Positions 46,625 to 54,686 of a DNA stretch of 64,000 bases are shown here, in pieces; position 1 is the first letter of the stretch, and the number at the start of each line of letters is the position of its first letter. Source of the stretch: an uncultured Selenomonadaceae bacterium (GTDB lineage Bacteria > Bacillota > Negativicutes > Selenomonadales > Selenomonadaceae); contig CAJOMO010000017.1 of the NCBI GenBank assembly GCA_905235685.1, positions 1-64,000 on the forward strand, read 5' to 3'. A model generated the notes under the pieces. That model ran no database searches and was not told the origin of the DNA. It was given only the letters and a program-made list of their open reading frames with translations. Made by a program: the position numbers and the translations under genes.

Positions 46625-48547
46625 TTATTCTTCAGATTTGTAAAGTGTGAAAGTCAAGCCGAAACCGACCGCAAACGCAATTGCATTAACAAGCAGATAC
46701 ATAGGAATTTGCCCGTTCATGTAAAGGAGCATACCAGGCAGAACCGTAATACCCATACCGGTACCGGCAAGCCCCATAAAGCTGGAGAGAGCGCCGCCAA
46801 CAGCACCGCCAACGCAGCCGTAAATCAAGGGCTTGAGAAGGCGAAGGTTAATACCGAAAATCGCCGGTTCAGTGATTCCAAGGAACGCCGGAACTGTGGA
46901 CGAAATGTAAAGCGCACGTTTCTTAGGATCTTGAGTCTTAAGCGAAACAGCAAGAGCCGCGCCGCCTTGTGCAATCGTCGCGCAGGTGATAATTGCGTTG
47001 AACGGGTCAGAGCCCTGCGTGCTGAGCAGATAAATTTCCAGCGCGCTGAACACGTGGTGAACACCGAAAACAACGATAACCTGTTGCAAACCGCCGATAA
47101 TCAAGCCGCCGATAACCGGAATTGTCAAGAAGTTTTGAACAGCGCCGAAAACGATTTGTTCCAAACCGTGCATGATAGGACCAACAACGAGGAAACCAAG
47201 CGCCATTGAAGTGAGCAGGGTAAGGAACGGAGTTACGATAAGGTCAATCATATCGGGAATAAAGGTTTTGAGGAATTTCTGGAATTTCGCCGCGAAAATA
47301 CCAAGAACAAGTGCGGGGAGAACCGAGCCTTGATAACCAACGAGCGGGATTGTTACGAAGCCCAAATCGAGCGGAATAGGGGTTTTACCTGCAAATTCCG
47401 GCAAGGCATAAGCTTCAACCCACGTCAAACCTTTGGCAGCAATTTCAGCCGCCGCGCCGCCGACTGCGTACGCATTAGGCAATCCAGGGAAAACTAACAT
47501 AAGACCAAGGACGATACCAATAACCGCAGTGCCGCCGAATTTGTTCATGGTTGACCAACAAACCAGCGCGGGCAAAAATGCAAACGCCGTATCAGTCAAA
47601 ACCTGCGTCATTAACAGGAAAGTAGGATCCCATTCACTGCCGAGCGAGAGCATAGCGCCGCGCAGACCCATGAACAAACCTGTTGCAACCAAAACCGGAA
47701 TAATCGGAACGAAAACGTCGCCCAATGTACGAGAAATTTTCTGTACAAGGCTCATTTCGGCGTAAGCCGCTTCTTTACCTCCGCCGCCGGCAAGCGCGGG
47801 TTTGAGCTTGATAAATTCGTCTGTAACTTTGTCGACAAAACCTGTACCGCAGATAATCTGATACTGCTGAGCCGCGAAGAATTGTCCTTTGACGCCTTCG
47901 ATGTTTTCGACTTTTTTCTCTTGAATCTTCGATTTGTCATTGACAATAAGGCGCAAACGCGTCGCGCAGTGTTCAGCCGTCCTTACGTTATCCGGACCGC
48001 CAACGTATTTCATAATCAGCTTAGCAACGCGCTCTTCGTCCGGCAAGCCGTCATACTGAGAATCATCAGCATCTTTTTCGACAGGACCGGAACTTGCTTC
48101 AGCCGCGGGCGCTTTCGACGTAATTTCTTGATTTTTCAGCTCGAAAGTAATATCGCCGAAATCCGCGTGATTGGTGACGACAACCGGCGTCGTGGTTTCG
48201 TAGCCGGCTTTTTTAATGACGTTGGGGTCAAATTCGAGCAAAAGTTGCCCGCGTTTAACCTTGTCGCCCGCCTCGGCTTTGGAAGTGAAACCTTCGCCGT
48301 TGAGTTTAACCGTGTCCATACCGACGTGAATCAAAAGTTCAATGCCGTCGTTGGACTTGAGACCGATAGCGTGCTTTGTCGGGAAGAAAACAGTAATTTC
48401 ACCGTCGAAAGGCGAATAAACTTTTCCTTCGGGGTTTTTGACGGCTATACCGCGTCCCATTGCTCCGCTCGCAAAAACGGGGTCGTTGATTTCATTAAGC
48501 GGTATCAACGTTCCGTTAATCGGGCTGCTAATTCGTATGTTCTTCAT
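46625..48547 (-). CDS. PTS sugar permease, fused EIIA-EIIB-EIIC (glucose/sucrose superfamily)
   Basis: It imports and phosphorylates a sugar using phosphate from HPr. The 640-residue order is EIIA (residues 1-145, His in ELLIHVGMDTVKL), a Ser/Ala linker, EIIB (about 165-250, phospho-Cys in AEHCATRLRL) and a polytopic EIIC (about 270-640) with the STVPAFLGITEPAIFGINLR motif. That motif and TRLRL favour sucrose or a beta-glucoside over glucose; the sugar is not certain. EIIA at the N-terminus is the less usual order. No sugar hydrolase or regulator adjoins it. Confidence 0.9.
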   Translation of the reverse strand: MKNIRISSPINGTLIPLNEINDPVFASGAMGRGIAVKNPEGKVYSPFDGEITVFFPTKHAIGLKSNDGIELLIHVGMDTVKLNGEGFTSKAEAGDKVKRGQLLLEFDPNVIKKAGYETTTPVVVTNHADFGDITFELKNQEITSKAPAAEASSGPVEKDADDSQYDGLPDEERVAKLIMKYVGGPDNVRTAEHCATRLRLIVNDKSKIQEKKVENIEGVKGQFFAAQQYQIICGTGFVDKVTDEFIKLKPALAGGGGKEAAYAEMSLVQKISRTLGDVFVPIIPVLVATGLFMGLRGAMLSLGSEWDPTFLLMTQVLTDTAFAFLPALVCWSTMNKFGGTAVIGIVLGLMLVFPGLPNAYAVGGAAAEIAAKGLTWVEAYALPEFAGKTPIPLDLGFVTIPLVGYQGSVLPALVLGIFAAKFQKFLKTFIPDMIDLIVTPFLTLLTSMALGFLVVGPIMHGLEQIVFGAVQNFLTIPVIGGLIIGGLQQVIVVFGVHHVFSALEIYLLSTQGSDPFNAIITCATIAQGGAALAVSLKTQDPKKRALYISSTVPAFLGITEPAIFGINLRLLKPLIYGCVGGAVGGALSSFMGLAGTGMGITVLPGMLLYMNGQIPMYLLVNAIAFAVGFGLTFTLYKSEE

Positions 48548-48610
48548 TACAATACCTCCTTTAATTTAGAAAAAACATACAGCTTTAGAAAATAAAAAAA
48601 TTCCTAGGAA

Positions 48611-48639
48611 ATTATATCTTTCAAAACAGGCAACGTCAA
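48611..48639 (-). promoter_or_regulatory. Promoter of the PTS gene
   Basis: TTGACG, 17 bp, perfect TATAAT on the minus strand, about 65 bp before the ATG. No antiterminator (RAT/terminator) structure was seen. Confidence 0.7.
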
Positions 48640-48699
48640 CTTTTTTATTAGAGCAAGATTAGAAATTTTTAGGCTAAGATTAAGAATCGGCGTCAACAC

Positions 48700-48728
48700 T
48701 AGACATTTGCCCCGAATTATTTTATAAT
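48700..48728 (+). promoter_or_regulatory. Promoter of the 85-aa gene
   Basis: TAGACA, 17 bp, perfect TATAAT, 43 bp upstream of the ATG at 48772. Divergent from the PTS promoter. Confidence 0.65.
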
Positions 48729-48771
48729 ACGCACTGTGACATGAAACGTTTTTAGCGGAGGGAAAATTATC

Positions 48772-49029
48772 ATGAGAAACAGAATCGAAATTACCAAAAC
48801 CAACGGCGTTGTTGACAGGATCCACTTCTACCTGGTATCCGGCGGCAAAAGGTACTACTTGTTCTCACAAAAATTCTCAAAAGGCGTGTACGAATTTTTC
48901 AGAGGAGGACGCGCCGAATCTGAATTGTACGGTTACAGGGGCTGGCGTAAAAACCCACGCCTCGGTAAAACAATCGAAAAAATCCCAATGTATATCCGCT
49001 ACGTTATGAAGGAGGAAATGGCAGCGTAA
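48772..49029 (+). CDS. Small basic protein of unknown function
   Basis: The 85-residue protein is rich in Arg, Lys, Tyr and Phe (RIHFYLVSGGKRYYLFSQKFSKGVYEFFRGG ... IPMYIRYVMKEEMAA in part). It has no signal peptide or membrane helix. It has a near-consensus promoter, a strong GGAGGG ribosome site and its own terminator, so it is a real, probably well-expressed gene. The basic, aromatic composition would suit nucleic-acid binding; no family recognised. Confidence 0.75.
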   Translation: MRNRIEITKTNGVVDRIHFYLVSGGKRYYLFSQKFSKGVYEFFRGGRAESELYGYRGWRKNPRLGKTIEKIPMYIRYVMKEEMAA

Positions 49030-49071
49030 CCCCAGCGAATCCCTACTCATCGTCATACAAAGTTAAAAAGG

Positions 49072-49106
49072 CTCGACAGGTTGAAAAATCTGCCGAGTTT
49101 TTTTAT
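49072..49106 (+). terminator. Terminator of the 85-aa gene
   Basis: CTCGACAG ... CTGCCGAG stem followed by T7, reaching the stop codon of the convergent gene at 49103. Confidence 0.75.
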
Positions 49107-49582
49107 TGAACCATCGGAATAGTATGCTCAAAATCCATGGCGGTTTTAATCGCGTCAATCCATTCTTGCCCGTGATAGACAACGAACCGATGAGAATCCG
49201 ATTTCGTGTAAATGACAATGTGCTGAGAAATTAACAAATTCAGAGCCAATTTAATGTCGCGGATGTCATTCAAATCAATGGTACATTCGCGCCTGCCGAT
49301 ATTAACTTGATGAGCTTTGAAATATAAATTGCGGTTTGTGAGCAATAATTTTCCGCCCGCAGAAATTATACCGGTAAAATAATTCGCCCAGCCCAAACGA
49401 ATCGGGCGTTCGCCCTTGCCGAGAAGTTTGCCAAACACGTAAACTCCGGAATATTCCTCAACGTTAATTTCGGGCAAATCTACAGATTTTTCTTCGGACT
49501 CGATTATGTAACTCCCGCAATGTTCGCACTGATTTTTTTTCGGATTATAGGGCTCGCCGCATTTCGGACATTTTAAATCCAT
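49103..49582 (-). CDS. Zinc-ribbon protein with PH/GRAM-like domain
   Basis: The 159-residue protein starts with a zinc ribbon, CPKCGEPYNPKKNQCEHCGSY (CxxC-x(n)-CxxC). The rest (LLLTNRNLYFKAHQVNIGRRECTIDLNDIRDI then a HIVIYTKSDSHRFVVYHG strand and a C-terminal helix) resembles bacterial PH/GRAM-like folds. The function is unknown. It lies 15 bp after the AmrS gene and is probably in that operon. Confidence 0.65.
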   Translation of the reverse strand: MDLKCPKCGEPYNPKKNQCEHCGSYIIESEEKSVDLPEINVEEYSGVYVFGKLLGKGERPIRLGWANYFTGIISAGGKLLLTNRNLYFKAHQVNIGRRECTIDLNDIRDIKLALNLLISQHIVIYTKSDSHRFVVYHGQEWIDAIKTAMDFEHTIPMVQ

Positions 49583-49597
49583 AGCCGAACACTCCCT

Positions 49598-50419
49598 TTA
49601 GCAGTTGCCGGTGTAAACGTATTTCAAAAAATTTCGCGCAGTTCCGGCAAGATTATAAACCGTTTGAATATCGGTTGCCGCCCTGTCAGTAACTTTGTAC
49701 CGCGGGAAAAACCTTGAAACGTGCAGCGGAATTTCCGCGTCAATCGACGCCAGCCATTTCGCCTCGTCAATCATATCAGTTTCCGCGTCATTCATTCCAG
49801 GAACAATCAGCGTCGTAACTTCCACGTGACAACTTTTCGACGCAATTTCAATAGTTTTTTTCACGGTTTCAAAATCGCCGCCGAGATATTCATAAATTTC
49901 TGCGCGAAAACCTTTCAAATCAATGTTCATAGCGTCAATCAGCGGAAGAATTTTTTTCAAAGCGCCGCTCGCCACAGTTCCATTCGTAACCAAAACGGAC
50001 TTCAAGCCAACTTTTTTCAAAAGCGCCGAAGTATCTCGAACAAATTCATAGCTGATAAAAGGCTCGTTGTACGTAAATGCAACGCCGATATTGCCGCGCG
50101 CGCGAAGTTCCAGCGCAGTATTGACAACTTGCTCGGGCGTGGCTTTACGCGTGGGAAAAGTTGAATCAGCCATCGAAATTTGATAGTTTTGGCAAAATGG
50201 GCAATTCAAATTGCAACCGTAACTGCCGATTGACAAAATCCAACTGCCGGGGAAAAATCGGTAAAGCGGTTTTTTTTCGATGGGGTCAAGCGCAACGGAA
50301 GTCAATTCGCCATAATTCAGCGCAGTAATTTTTTCGCCGTCATTAATGCGCGCCCGACATTTCCCAATTTCGCCGGTTTCCAATTTGCAATGGTGCGGAC
50401 AAATCTCACAAATTTTCAT
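49598..50419 (-). CDS. amrS: AmmeMemoRadiSam-system radical SAM enzyme
   Basis: The 273-residue protein resembles pyruvate formate-lyase activating enzymes, with the radical SAM motif C-x3-C-x2-C in YGCNLNCPFCQNYQIS. It also has the extra N-terminal cysteines CEICPHHCKLETGEIGKC and the C-terminal YTGNC that typify AmrS. The companion MEMO and AMMECR1 genes are not in the window. The reaction is not established for the family. Confidence 0.85.
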   Translation of the reverse strand: MKICEICPHHCKLETGEIGKCRARINDGEKITALNYGELTSVALDPIEKKPLYRFFPGSWILSIGSYGCNLNCPFCQNYQISMADSTFPTRKATPEQVVNTALELRARGNIGVAFTYNEPFISYEFVRDTSALLKKVGLKSVLVTNGTVASGALKKILPLIDAMNIDLKGFRAEIYEYLGGDFETVKKTIEIASKSCHVEVTTLIVPGMNDAETDMIDEAKWLASIDAEIPLHVSRFFPRYKVTDRAATDIQTVYNLAGTARNFLKYVYTGNC

Positions 50420-50428
50420 GGCAGTACC

Positions 50429-51331
50429 TCAAGACATAGTGTAGCGATTAACCCAGGCAGAATTTTTTTTGGCAAAAGCCCGCAGACGAACAAGCCCCTT
50501 GTAGTCCGGCTCATTGCTGCGAATCATATGATAAGAGCCGCCGTATTCGTCGTCAAGAGCCGCCCAATGCCGCGTGTTGATATTCCAAATTTGCCCCGTG
50601 ATAATTCGTTCCGTGCCTTGCGAAAGATTGACAGCCTTTTTCATAAAACGAATCTCAGCCACTTGACCGGAAATATTTTTAGTTTCCTGCCATTCCCACA
50701 AAATTAAATTCGCGCCCTTCATTTGCATAGTCGTAGTATCGGCGGTTAGAGTAACCATTGAGCCGTCGGTGTTGTTGGTACTCCAAAGTTCAATCCAGCG
50801 ATCTTCGGCGTTTTTGCGCTCAACTTCGCCTTGATAAAAAACTTCGTCGACAATCGCCACGAAAAAATCTTCGTCGAAAGCCTGCGAATTAATTTCTTTG
50901 ACGTGCCCGTCATTTTGCGACCAAATGACATTGCCGGCGGCGTCATAAAAATCCTCGCGCGCATATTTAATCGTGCGATTTTGCGGATTAATCGTCAAGA
51001 GCGCCAGACTATAGGACAAAGTTTTTGGGTCGGGCAAAATATTTGCAATGCCGTAAGCCTTGATTGTGTCTTTTGCGCCGTTATAGGTGTAAGTTGTTTT
51101 CGTCCACGCCTCGATCTCGGTGGGAACTTCCTTTTTGCCAATCAGCGCCTGTTTACGAACAACGACAGTATTTGGCGCGTAAAATTTGCTGTACTTGTTA
51201 TCGGAGGCGAGCCAATACCAGGCGTAATCTTTACCGGGCGGCGGGTTGTCCTGCGCGAAAGTTGCGGTAAAATTAAAAACAAAAATAGCGGTGAAAATCA
51301 TTGCGAAAAAATTTTTAAACAAAGTCCTCAC
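50429..51331 (-). CDS. Exported protein of unknown function
   Basis: The 300-residue protein has a signal peptide (NFFAMIFTAIFVFNFTATFAQ) and a beta-rich body (DYAWYWLASDNKYSKFYAPNT, WIELWSTNNTDGSMVTL). Repeated surface-strand patterns of this kind are seen in envelope proteins of Negativicutes, but I recognise no named family. The GTG start overlaps the GTPase stop codon (GTGA), so the two are translationally coupled. Confidence 0.7.
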   Translation of the reverse strand: MRTLFKNFFAMIFTAIFVFNFTATFAQDNPPPGKDYAWYWLASDNKYSKFYAPNTVVVRKQALIGKKEVPTEIEAWTKTTYTYNGAKDTIKAYGIANILPDPKTLSYSLALLTINPQNRTIKYAREDFYDAAGNVIWSQNDGHVKEINSQAFDEDFFVAIVDEVFYQGEVERKNAEDRWIELWSTNNTDGSMVTLTADTTTMQMKGANLILWEWQETKNISGQVAEIRFMKKAVNLSQGTERIITGQIWNINTRHWAALDDEYGGSYHMIRSNEPDYKGLVRLRAFAKKNSAWVNRYTMS

Positions 51332-51771
51332 CCCTTAAGCAAACGAATAATTTCAGAATTAAGTTCAGCGATACCGGCGCCGGTTTGAGCGCTGACGCAG
51401 ATTGATTTTAAACCGGAAGCCTCATTGACGGCCGCCGCCAAATTTTTGCCGCCGTCCACAAATCTATCGGCTTGACTGACGACGGGAATAATCGCCGCGC
51501 CGGTTTTGCGCAATTTACTAATCCAGGCGAGCTCCAATTCGAAAGAATCATTTGGAATGAGCATAAGCGCGACTTCGATACTTTCGGCGGATTTACCGGC
51601 GGTAGATTCAGCCACGTCCACGCCGACGGTATCGACGAGCATAATTTTTCCGACGCCGCCAATTTCCATTGAGCTGTAGGCAGTTTCCTTAGTCATTTTG
51701 TGATTGGTCAAAGCGTACATGAGCGCAGATTTACCGCTCTTACGTTTGCCAAAAATACCAACCTGTCTCAT
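51328..51771 (-). CDS. Small P-loop GTPase (HydF/EutP-like, single domain)
   Basis: The 147-residue protein begins RQVGIFGKRKSGKSALMYALTN, a Walker A/G1 motif. G2-like Thr/Ser follow in TAYSSMEIGGVG; G3 is LVDTVGVD and G4 is the atypical VVSQAD. The sequence resembles the GTPase domain of HydF and also EutP/PduV, but no cluster-binding or other domain follows, so this is a stand-alone GTPase. It is coupled to an exported protein and is upstream of AmrS. Confidence 0.72.
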   Translation of the reverse strand: MRQVGIFGKRKSGKSALMYALTNHKMTKETAYSSMEIGGVGKIMLVDTVGVDVAESTAGKSAESIEVALMLIPNDSFELELAWISKLRKTGAAIIPVVSQADRFVDGGKNLAAAVNEASGLKSICVSAQTGAGIAELNSEIIRLLKG

Positions 51772-51842
51772 TTGCGGACGCCTCCTTTGTTTTTTGTAAA
51801 TTATATCACATTGCCCCTGGATAATGAAGAAATTTTTGCAAC

Positions 51843-51868
51843 AAAAAAGGCGCGTACGGACGCGCGCC
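51843..51868 (-). terminator. Terminator of the PHP gene; solitary H module
   Basis: GGCGCGCGTCCGTACGCGCC followed by T6, 7 bp after the PHP stop codon. Stem and GTCCGT loop match the H hairpins of the tripartite elements, but P and M are missing. Confidence 0.8.
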
Positions 51869-51875
51869 TATGCCG

Positions 51876-52721
51876 TTATAAATCGATAAATTCACGTTGA
51901 CGCTGATTGAAGCGCAGGATTTTTTTATATCCGAACTTTTTAACATAATCAATAGCCTCGTCGCAGAAATTGCCGCAGTCTTCGGGTTGGTGAGCATCCG
52001 AACTGATAATTATCGGCAGATCATACGCCGCCGCAACTTTCATAAAATCTGCGTAGGGCGAAATTTCCTGCACAGGATAACGATATTTTGTGCCGGTGTT
52101 GACGTCGACAGCCAAATTATTTTTTTTCATGGCAACGGCAACGCGCTCAAGATAATTCGTCACGTCAAAATCCGGAAAATATTTAAACAGCCGAATATTA
52201 AAAGGATGCCCAAGAATATCATAAATTCCGGAGGCGGATAATTTTTCAACTTCGCGCGTGTATTGCTCATAAATTTCGCGCAGGTCGTGACGAGTCCATT
52301 CAGATTTAATTTTCGACGCGTCATAGCCCCAGCCCCATAAAAAATGCACCGAGCCAATTATATAATCGAAATTCCATCCGTCCAGAATTTTTTTGACAGC
52401 CGCCTGATTTTGGAAATTGCAAACTTCAATGCCGATTTTAACCGCGTGATTTTTCTGCAGTTCACTCATAAAATCAAAATAATCTTTGAGCGTGTGCTTA
52501 AATTTATTCGTCTTGAGCCAAATTTTTTGAAACGCGCCGACTTCCGAATCGTCCAAAATCAAATCGTCGTAGTAAAGTTTTTCAAATTCCGGAAAAGTAT
52601 GCGAATGCTCCGAAATTCCAATTTCACTAAGCCCGCGCTTTTTTGCCGCCGCGAAAAATCCTTCAACCCAATCAAAATCATAATCGCCGTACTCAAAATG
52701 CATATGATAATCCAGTTTCAT
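51876..52721 (-). CDS. PHP-domain phosphoesterase (histidinol-phosphatase-like)
   Basis: The 281-residue protein has the PHP metal motifs: LDYHMHFEYGD near the N-terminus, IGISEHSHTFPEF, GIEVCNF, IIGSVHFLWG, DILGHPFNI and IIISSDAHQPEDCG. HisK-type histidinol-phosphate phosphatases share this set, but a general phosphoesterase is possible since no his genes adjoin. The ATG at 52721 follows AAGGAGATTTTTTTT. Confidence 0.85.
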   Translation of the reverse strand: MKLDYHMHFEYGDYDFDWVEGFFAAAKKRGLSEIGISEHSHTFPEFEKLYYDDLILDDSEVGAFQKIWLKTNKFKHTLKDYFDFMSELQKNHAVKIGIEVCNFQNQAAVKKILDGWNFDYIIGSVHFLWGWGYDASKIKSEWTRHDLREIYEQYTREVEKLSASGIYDILGHPFNIRLFKYFPDFDVTNYLERVAVAMKKNNLAVDVNTGTKYRYPVQEISPYADFMKVAAAYDLPIIISSDAHQPEDCGNFCDEAIDYVKKFGYKKILRFNQRQREFIDL

Positions 52722-52734
52722 AAAAAAAATCTCC

Positions 52735-52763
52735 TTCAAAAAATTAACGGTTTTGATTATAAT
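52735..52763 (+). promoter_or_regulatory. Possible recT promoter
   Basis: TTCAAA, 17 bp, perfect TATAAT, 43 bp before the recT ATG. The -35 is weak. Confidence 0.4.
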
Positions 52764-52806
52764 TATTCAGCCGATTGTTGTAAAGTTTTTTTAAGGAGGA
52801 AACATT

Positions 52807-53613
52807 ATGCCAAATGAAACAAAGCCGCTCACTCTGCCGCAACTTTTAGAAAAAGACACCGTCAAAAAGCGTTTCGTTGAGATTCTCGACAAAAACGCCA
52901 GCGGTTTTATTCAGTCGCTGTTGACGATTTACAACAGCAGTGATTCGCTGAAAAAATGCGACGCGCGCTCGATTTTGGCAGCGGCAGGTTTGGCGGCAAC
53001 GCTCAATTTGTCAATCAGTCCAAGTTTGGGGCACGCCTATATCGTTCCGTACGGCGGCAAAGCCCAGTTTCAAATTGGCTGGAAAGGTTTAGTTCAACTC
53101 GCTCACCAAACCGGCAAATACGTCGCCCTGCACAGCGGCGTTGTCTATGAAGGGCAAATTCGCGATATCGATTGCATAACCGGCGAACTCATTCGCGGCG
53201 AAAAAATTTCCGACGAAGTTGTCGGCTACGTCGCTTATATGAAACTGGCTAACGGTTTCGAAAAATCGTTGTACATGACGCGCGCCGAAATGGAAGAACA
53301 CGCTATGAAATTTTCACAAACTTATCAGTCCGATAAACAAAAAAAATGGTCAACCTGGGCAAAATTTTTCGACAAAATGGCGTGCAAGACTGTTTTAAAA
53401 TTGCTGTTGAGCCGCTGGGGAATTTTAAATTCGGATTTGGCAACGGCAATTCAAGCGGATCAGTCCGAAGTAACGAAAACAACTTTCACGTACATTGACA
53501 ACGACGGCAAAACCGTGGAGCGCGATTCGATTTTTGAATTGGACGAGCCGCAAACCGTTGACGCGCCATTTGAAGAAATAATTGACGCCGAAACCGGCGA
53601 AGTGATTAAATAA
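52807..53613 (+). CDS. recT: RecT-family single-strand annealing protein
   Basis: RecT anneals complementary single strands in phage-type recombination. The 268-residue protein has the family core: SILAAAGLAATLNLSISPSLGHAYIVPYGGKAQFQIGWKG and later YMTRAEMEEHAMKFSQTYQ with KTVLKLLLSRWG. The acidic C-terminus is typical for interaction with SSB or nuclease. No RecE exonuclease, SSB or phage gene is next to it, so it is an orphan, perhaps a prophage leftover or a domesticated gene. Its stop is immediately adjacent to the convergent phosphoesterase stop. Confidence 0.92.
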   Translation: MPNETKPLTLPQLLEKDTVKKRFVEILDKNASGFIQSLLTIYNSSDSLKKCDARSILAAAGLAATLNLSISPSLGHAYIVPYGGKAQFQIGWKGLVQLAHQTGKYVALHSGVVYEGQIRDIDCITGELIRGEKISDEVVGYVAYMKLANGFEKSLYMTRAEMEEHAMKFSQTYQSDKQKKWSTWAKFFDKMACKTVLKLLLSRWGILNSDLATAIQADQSEVTKTTFTYIDNDGKTVERDSIFELDEPQTVDAPFEEIIDAETGEVIK

Positions 53614-54093
53614 TTATCTCAAGCGAATAATCGTAACTTTCGGCTCGATATTCGGCAAAAGTTCCATAATGATAAATGAGTCGCGGTTATCGTCGCGCGG
53701 GCGTGAGGCGCTGCCAGGATTCAAAAGTAGCGGCGGACCAATCCGATAATCGACAATGTGAGTATGCCCGTACAGCGCAATATCCGCGCCTTGAGATTCC
53801 GCCGCCTCCATAACGTACTCTTGAGTGTAGCGGACGCCGTAATTGTGCCCGTGCGTCATAAAAATTTTGTGCCCTTCCGCCTCGACAATCCGCTCGTAAC
53901 AAGTATTGCTCATTGGCCAATCGCAATTTCCCGCCACGCCATAAACCGGCACATTAACTAAACTCTGCAAATATTCAGCGTCCGGCGTACAATCGCCCAA
54001 GTGCAGCCACATATCCATTTTCTGCGCGATACTTACAACTTTTTCGACGGCAGAATAATTTCCGTGCGTGTCGCTGATAATTCCAATATTCAC
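53614..54093 (-). CDS. Metallophosphoesterase, YfcE/MJ0936 family
   Basis: The 159-residue calcineurin-like phosphodiesterase has IGIISDTHGNYSAVE, WLHLGDCTPDAEY, VAGNCDWP, FMTHGHNYG and LYGHTHIVDY, a complete dimetal site. The GTG start overlaps the rdgB stop (GTGA). The order rph-rdgB-yfcE is common in Firmicutes. Confidence 0.92.
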   Translation of the reverse strand: MNIGIISDTHGNYSAVEKVVSIAQKMDMWLHLGDCTPDAEYLQSLVNVPVYGVAGNCDWPMSNTCYERIVEAEGHKIFMTHGHNYGVRYTQEYVMEAAESQGADIALYGHTHIVDYRIGPPLLLNPGSASRPRDDNRDSFIIMELLPNIEPKVTIIRLR

Positions 54094-54686
54094 TCCAATC
54101 GCTCCTTTAATTTCGGCACTAATTCACGAAGCGCCGCGCCGCGATGGCTAATCTGGTCTTTTTCTTCGGGAGTAAGTTCCGCCATCGTTTTCGAATCGTT
54201 TATGTAAAAGTACGGGTCGTAACCAAAGCCACCTTCGCCGCGCGCGATATTTTTAATCGTGCCATAAATCACGCCCGACGCGGTAATTTCCGTGCCGTCA
54301 ACGTCGATAAAACACAGAGCGCAGCGATAATCGGCGGCAGATTCAGTAACGCCCGCCTTTGCAAGTTCCTCAAGCAATTTTTGATTATTTGTAACGTCGT
54401 GTGCGTGATAGCCGGCAAATCGCGCAGAATATACGCCAGGACGCCCGCCGAGCGCCTCAACCTCTAAGCCTGAATCGTCGGCAATGCACGCAAGCCCAGT
54501 TTTTTCAACAAAAAATTTTGCCTTGATACGCGCATTTTCTTCAAAAGTCGCGCCGTCTTCAACAGCGTCCGGAATATCGCCAATATCCGCCAGCGATAAA
54601 AATTCCACCGGCAAACCTTCAAAAGCAACCTCCAATTCGCAAAGTTTATCTAAATTTTTCGTAGCGATAACAATTTTTTTCGCCAT
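54090..54686 (-). CDS. rdgB: Non-canonical purine NTP pyrophosphatase (RdgB/HAM1)
   Basis: It hydrolyses dITP, ITP and XTP to keep them out of DNA and RNA. The 198-residue protein has KIVIATKNLDKL, the catalytic TGLACIADDSGLEVEALGGRPGVYSARF region, FGYDPYFY and ISHRGAAL. The ATG directly follows the rph stop codon (TGA ATG). Confidence 0.96.
   Translation of the reverse strand: MAKKIVIATKNLDKLCELEVAFEGLPVEFLSLADIGDIPDAVEDGATFEENARIKAKFFVEKTGLACIADDSGLEVEALGGRPGVYSARFAGYHAHDVTNNQKLLEELAKAGVTESAADYRCALCFIDVDGTEITASGVIYGTIKNIARGEGGFGYDPYFYINDSKTMAELTPEEKDQISHRGAALRELVPKLKERLE

Noticed and set aside
48604-48825. 73-codon minus-strand frame upstream of the PTS gene
   Set aside because: It spans two well-formed promoters and the start of the 85-aa gene, and has no family resemblance.
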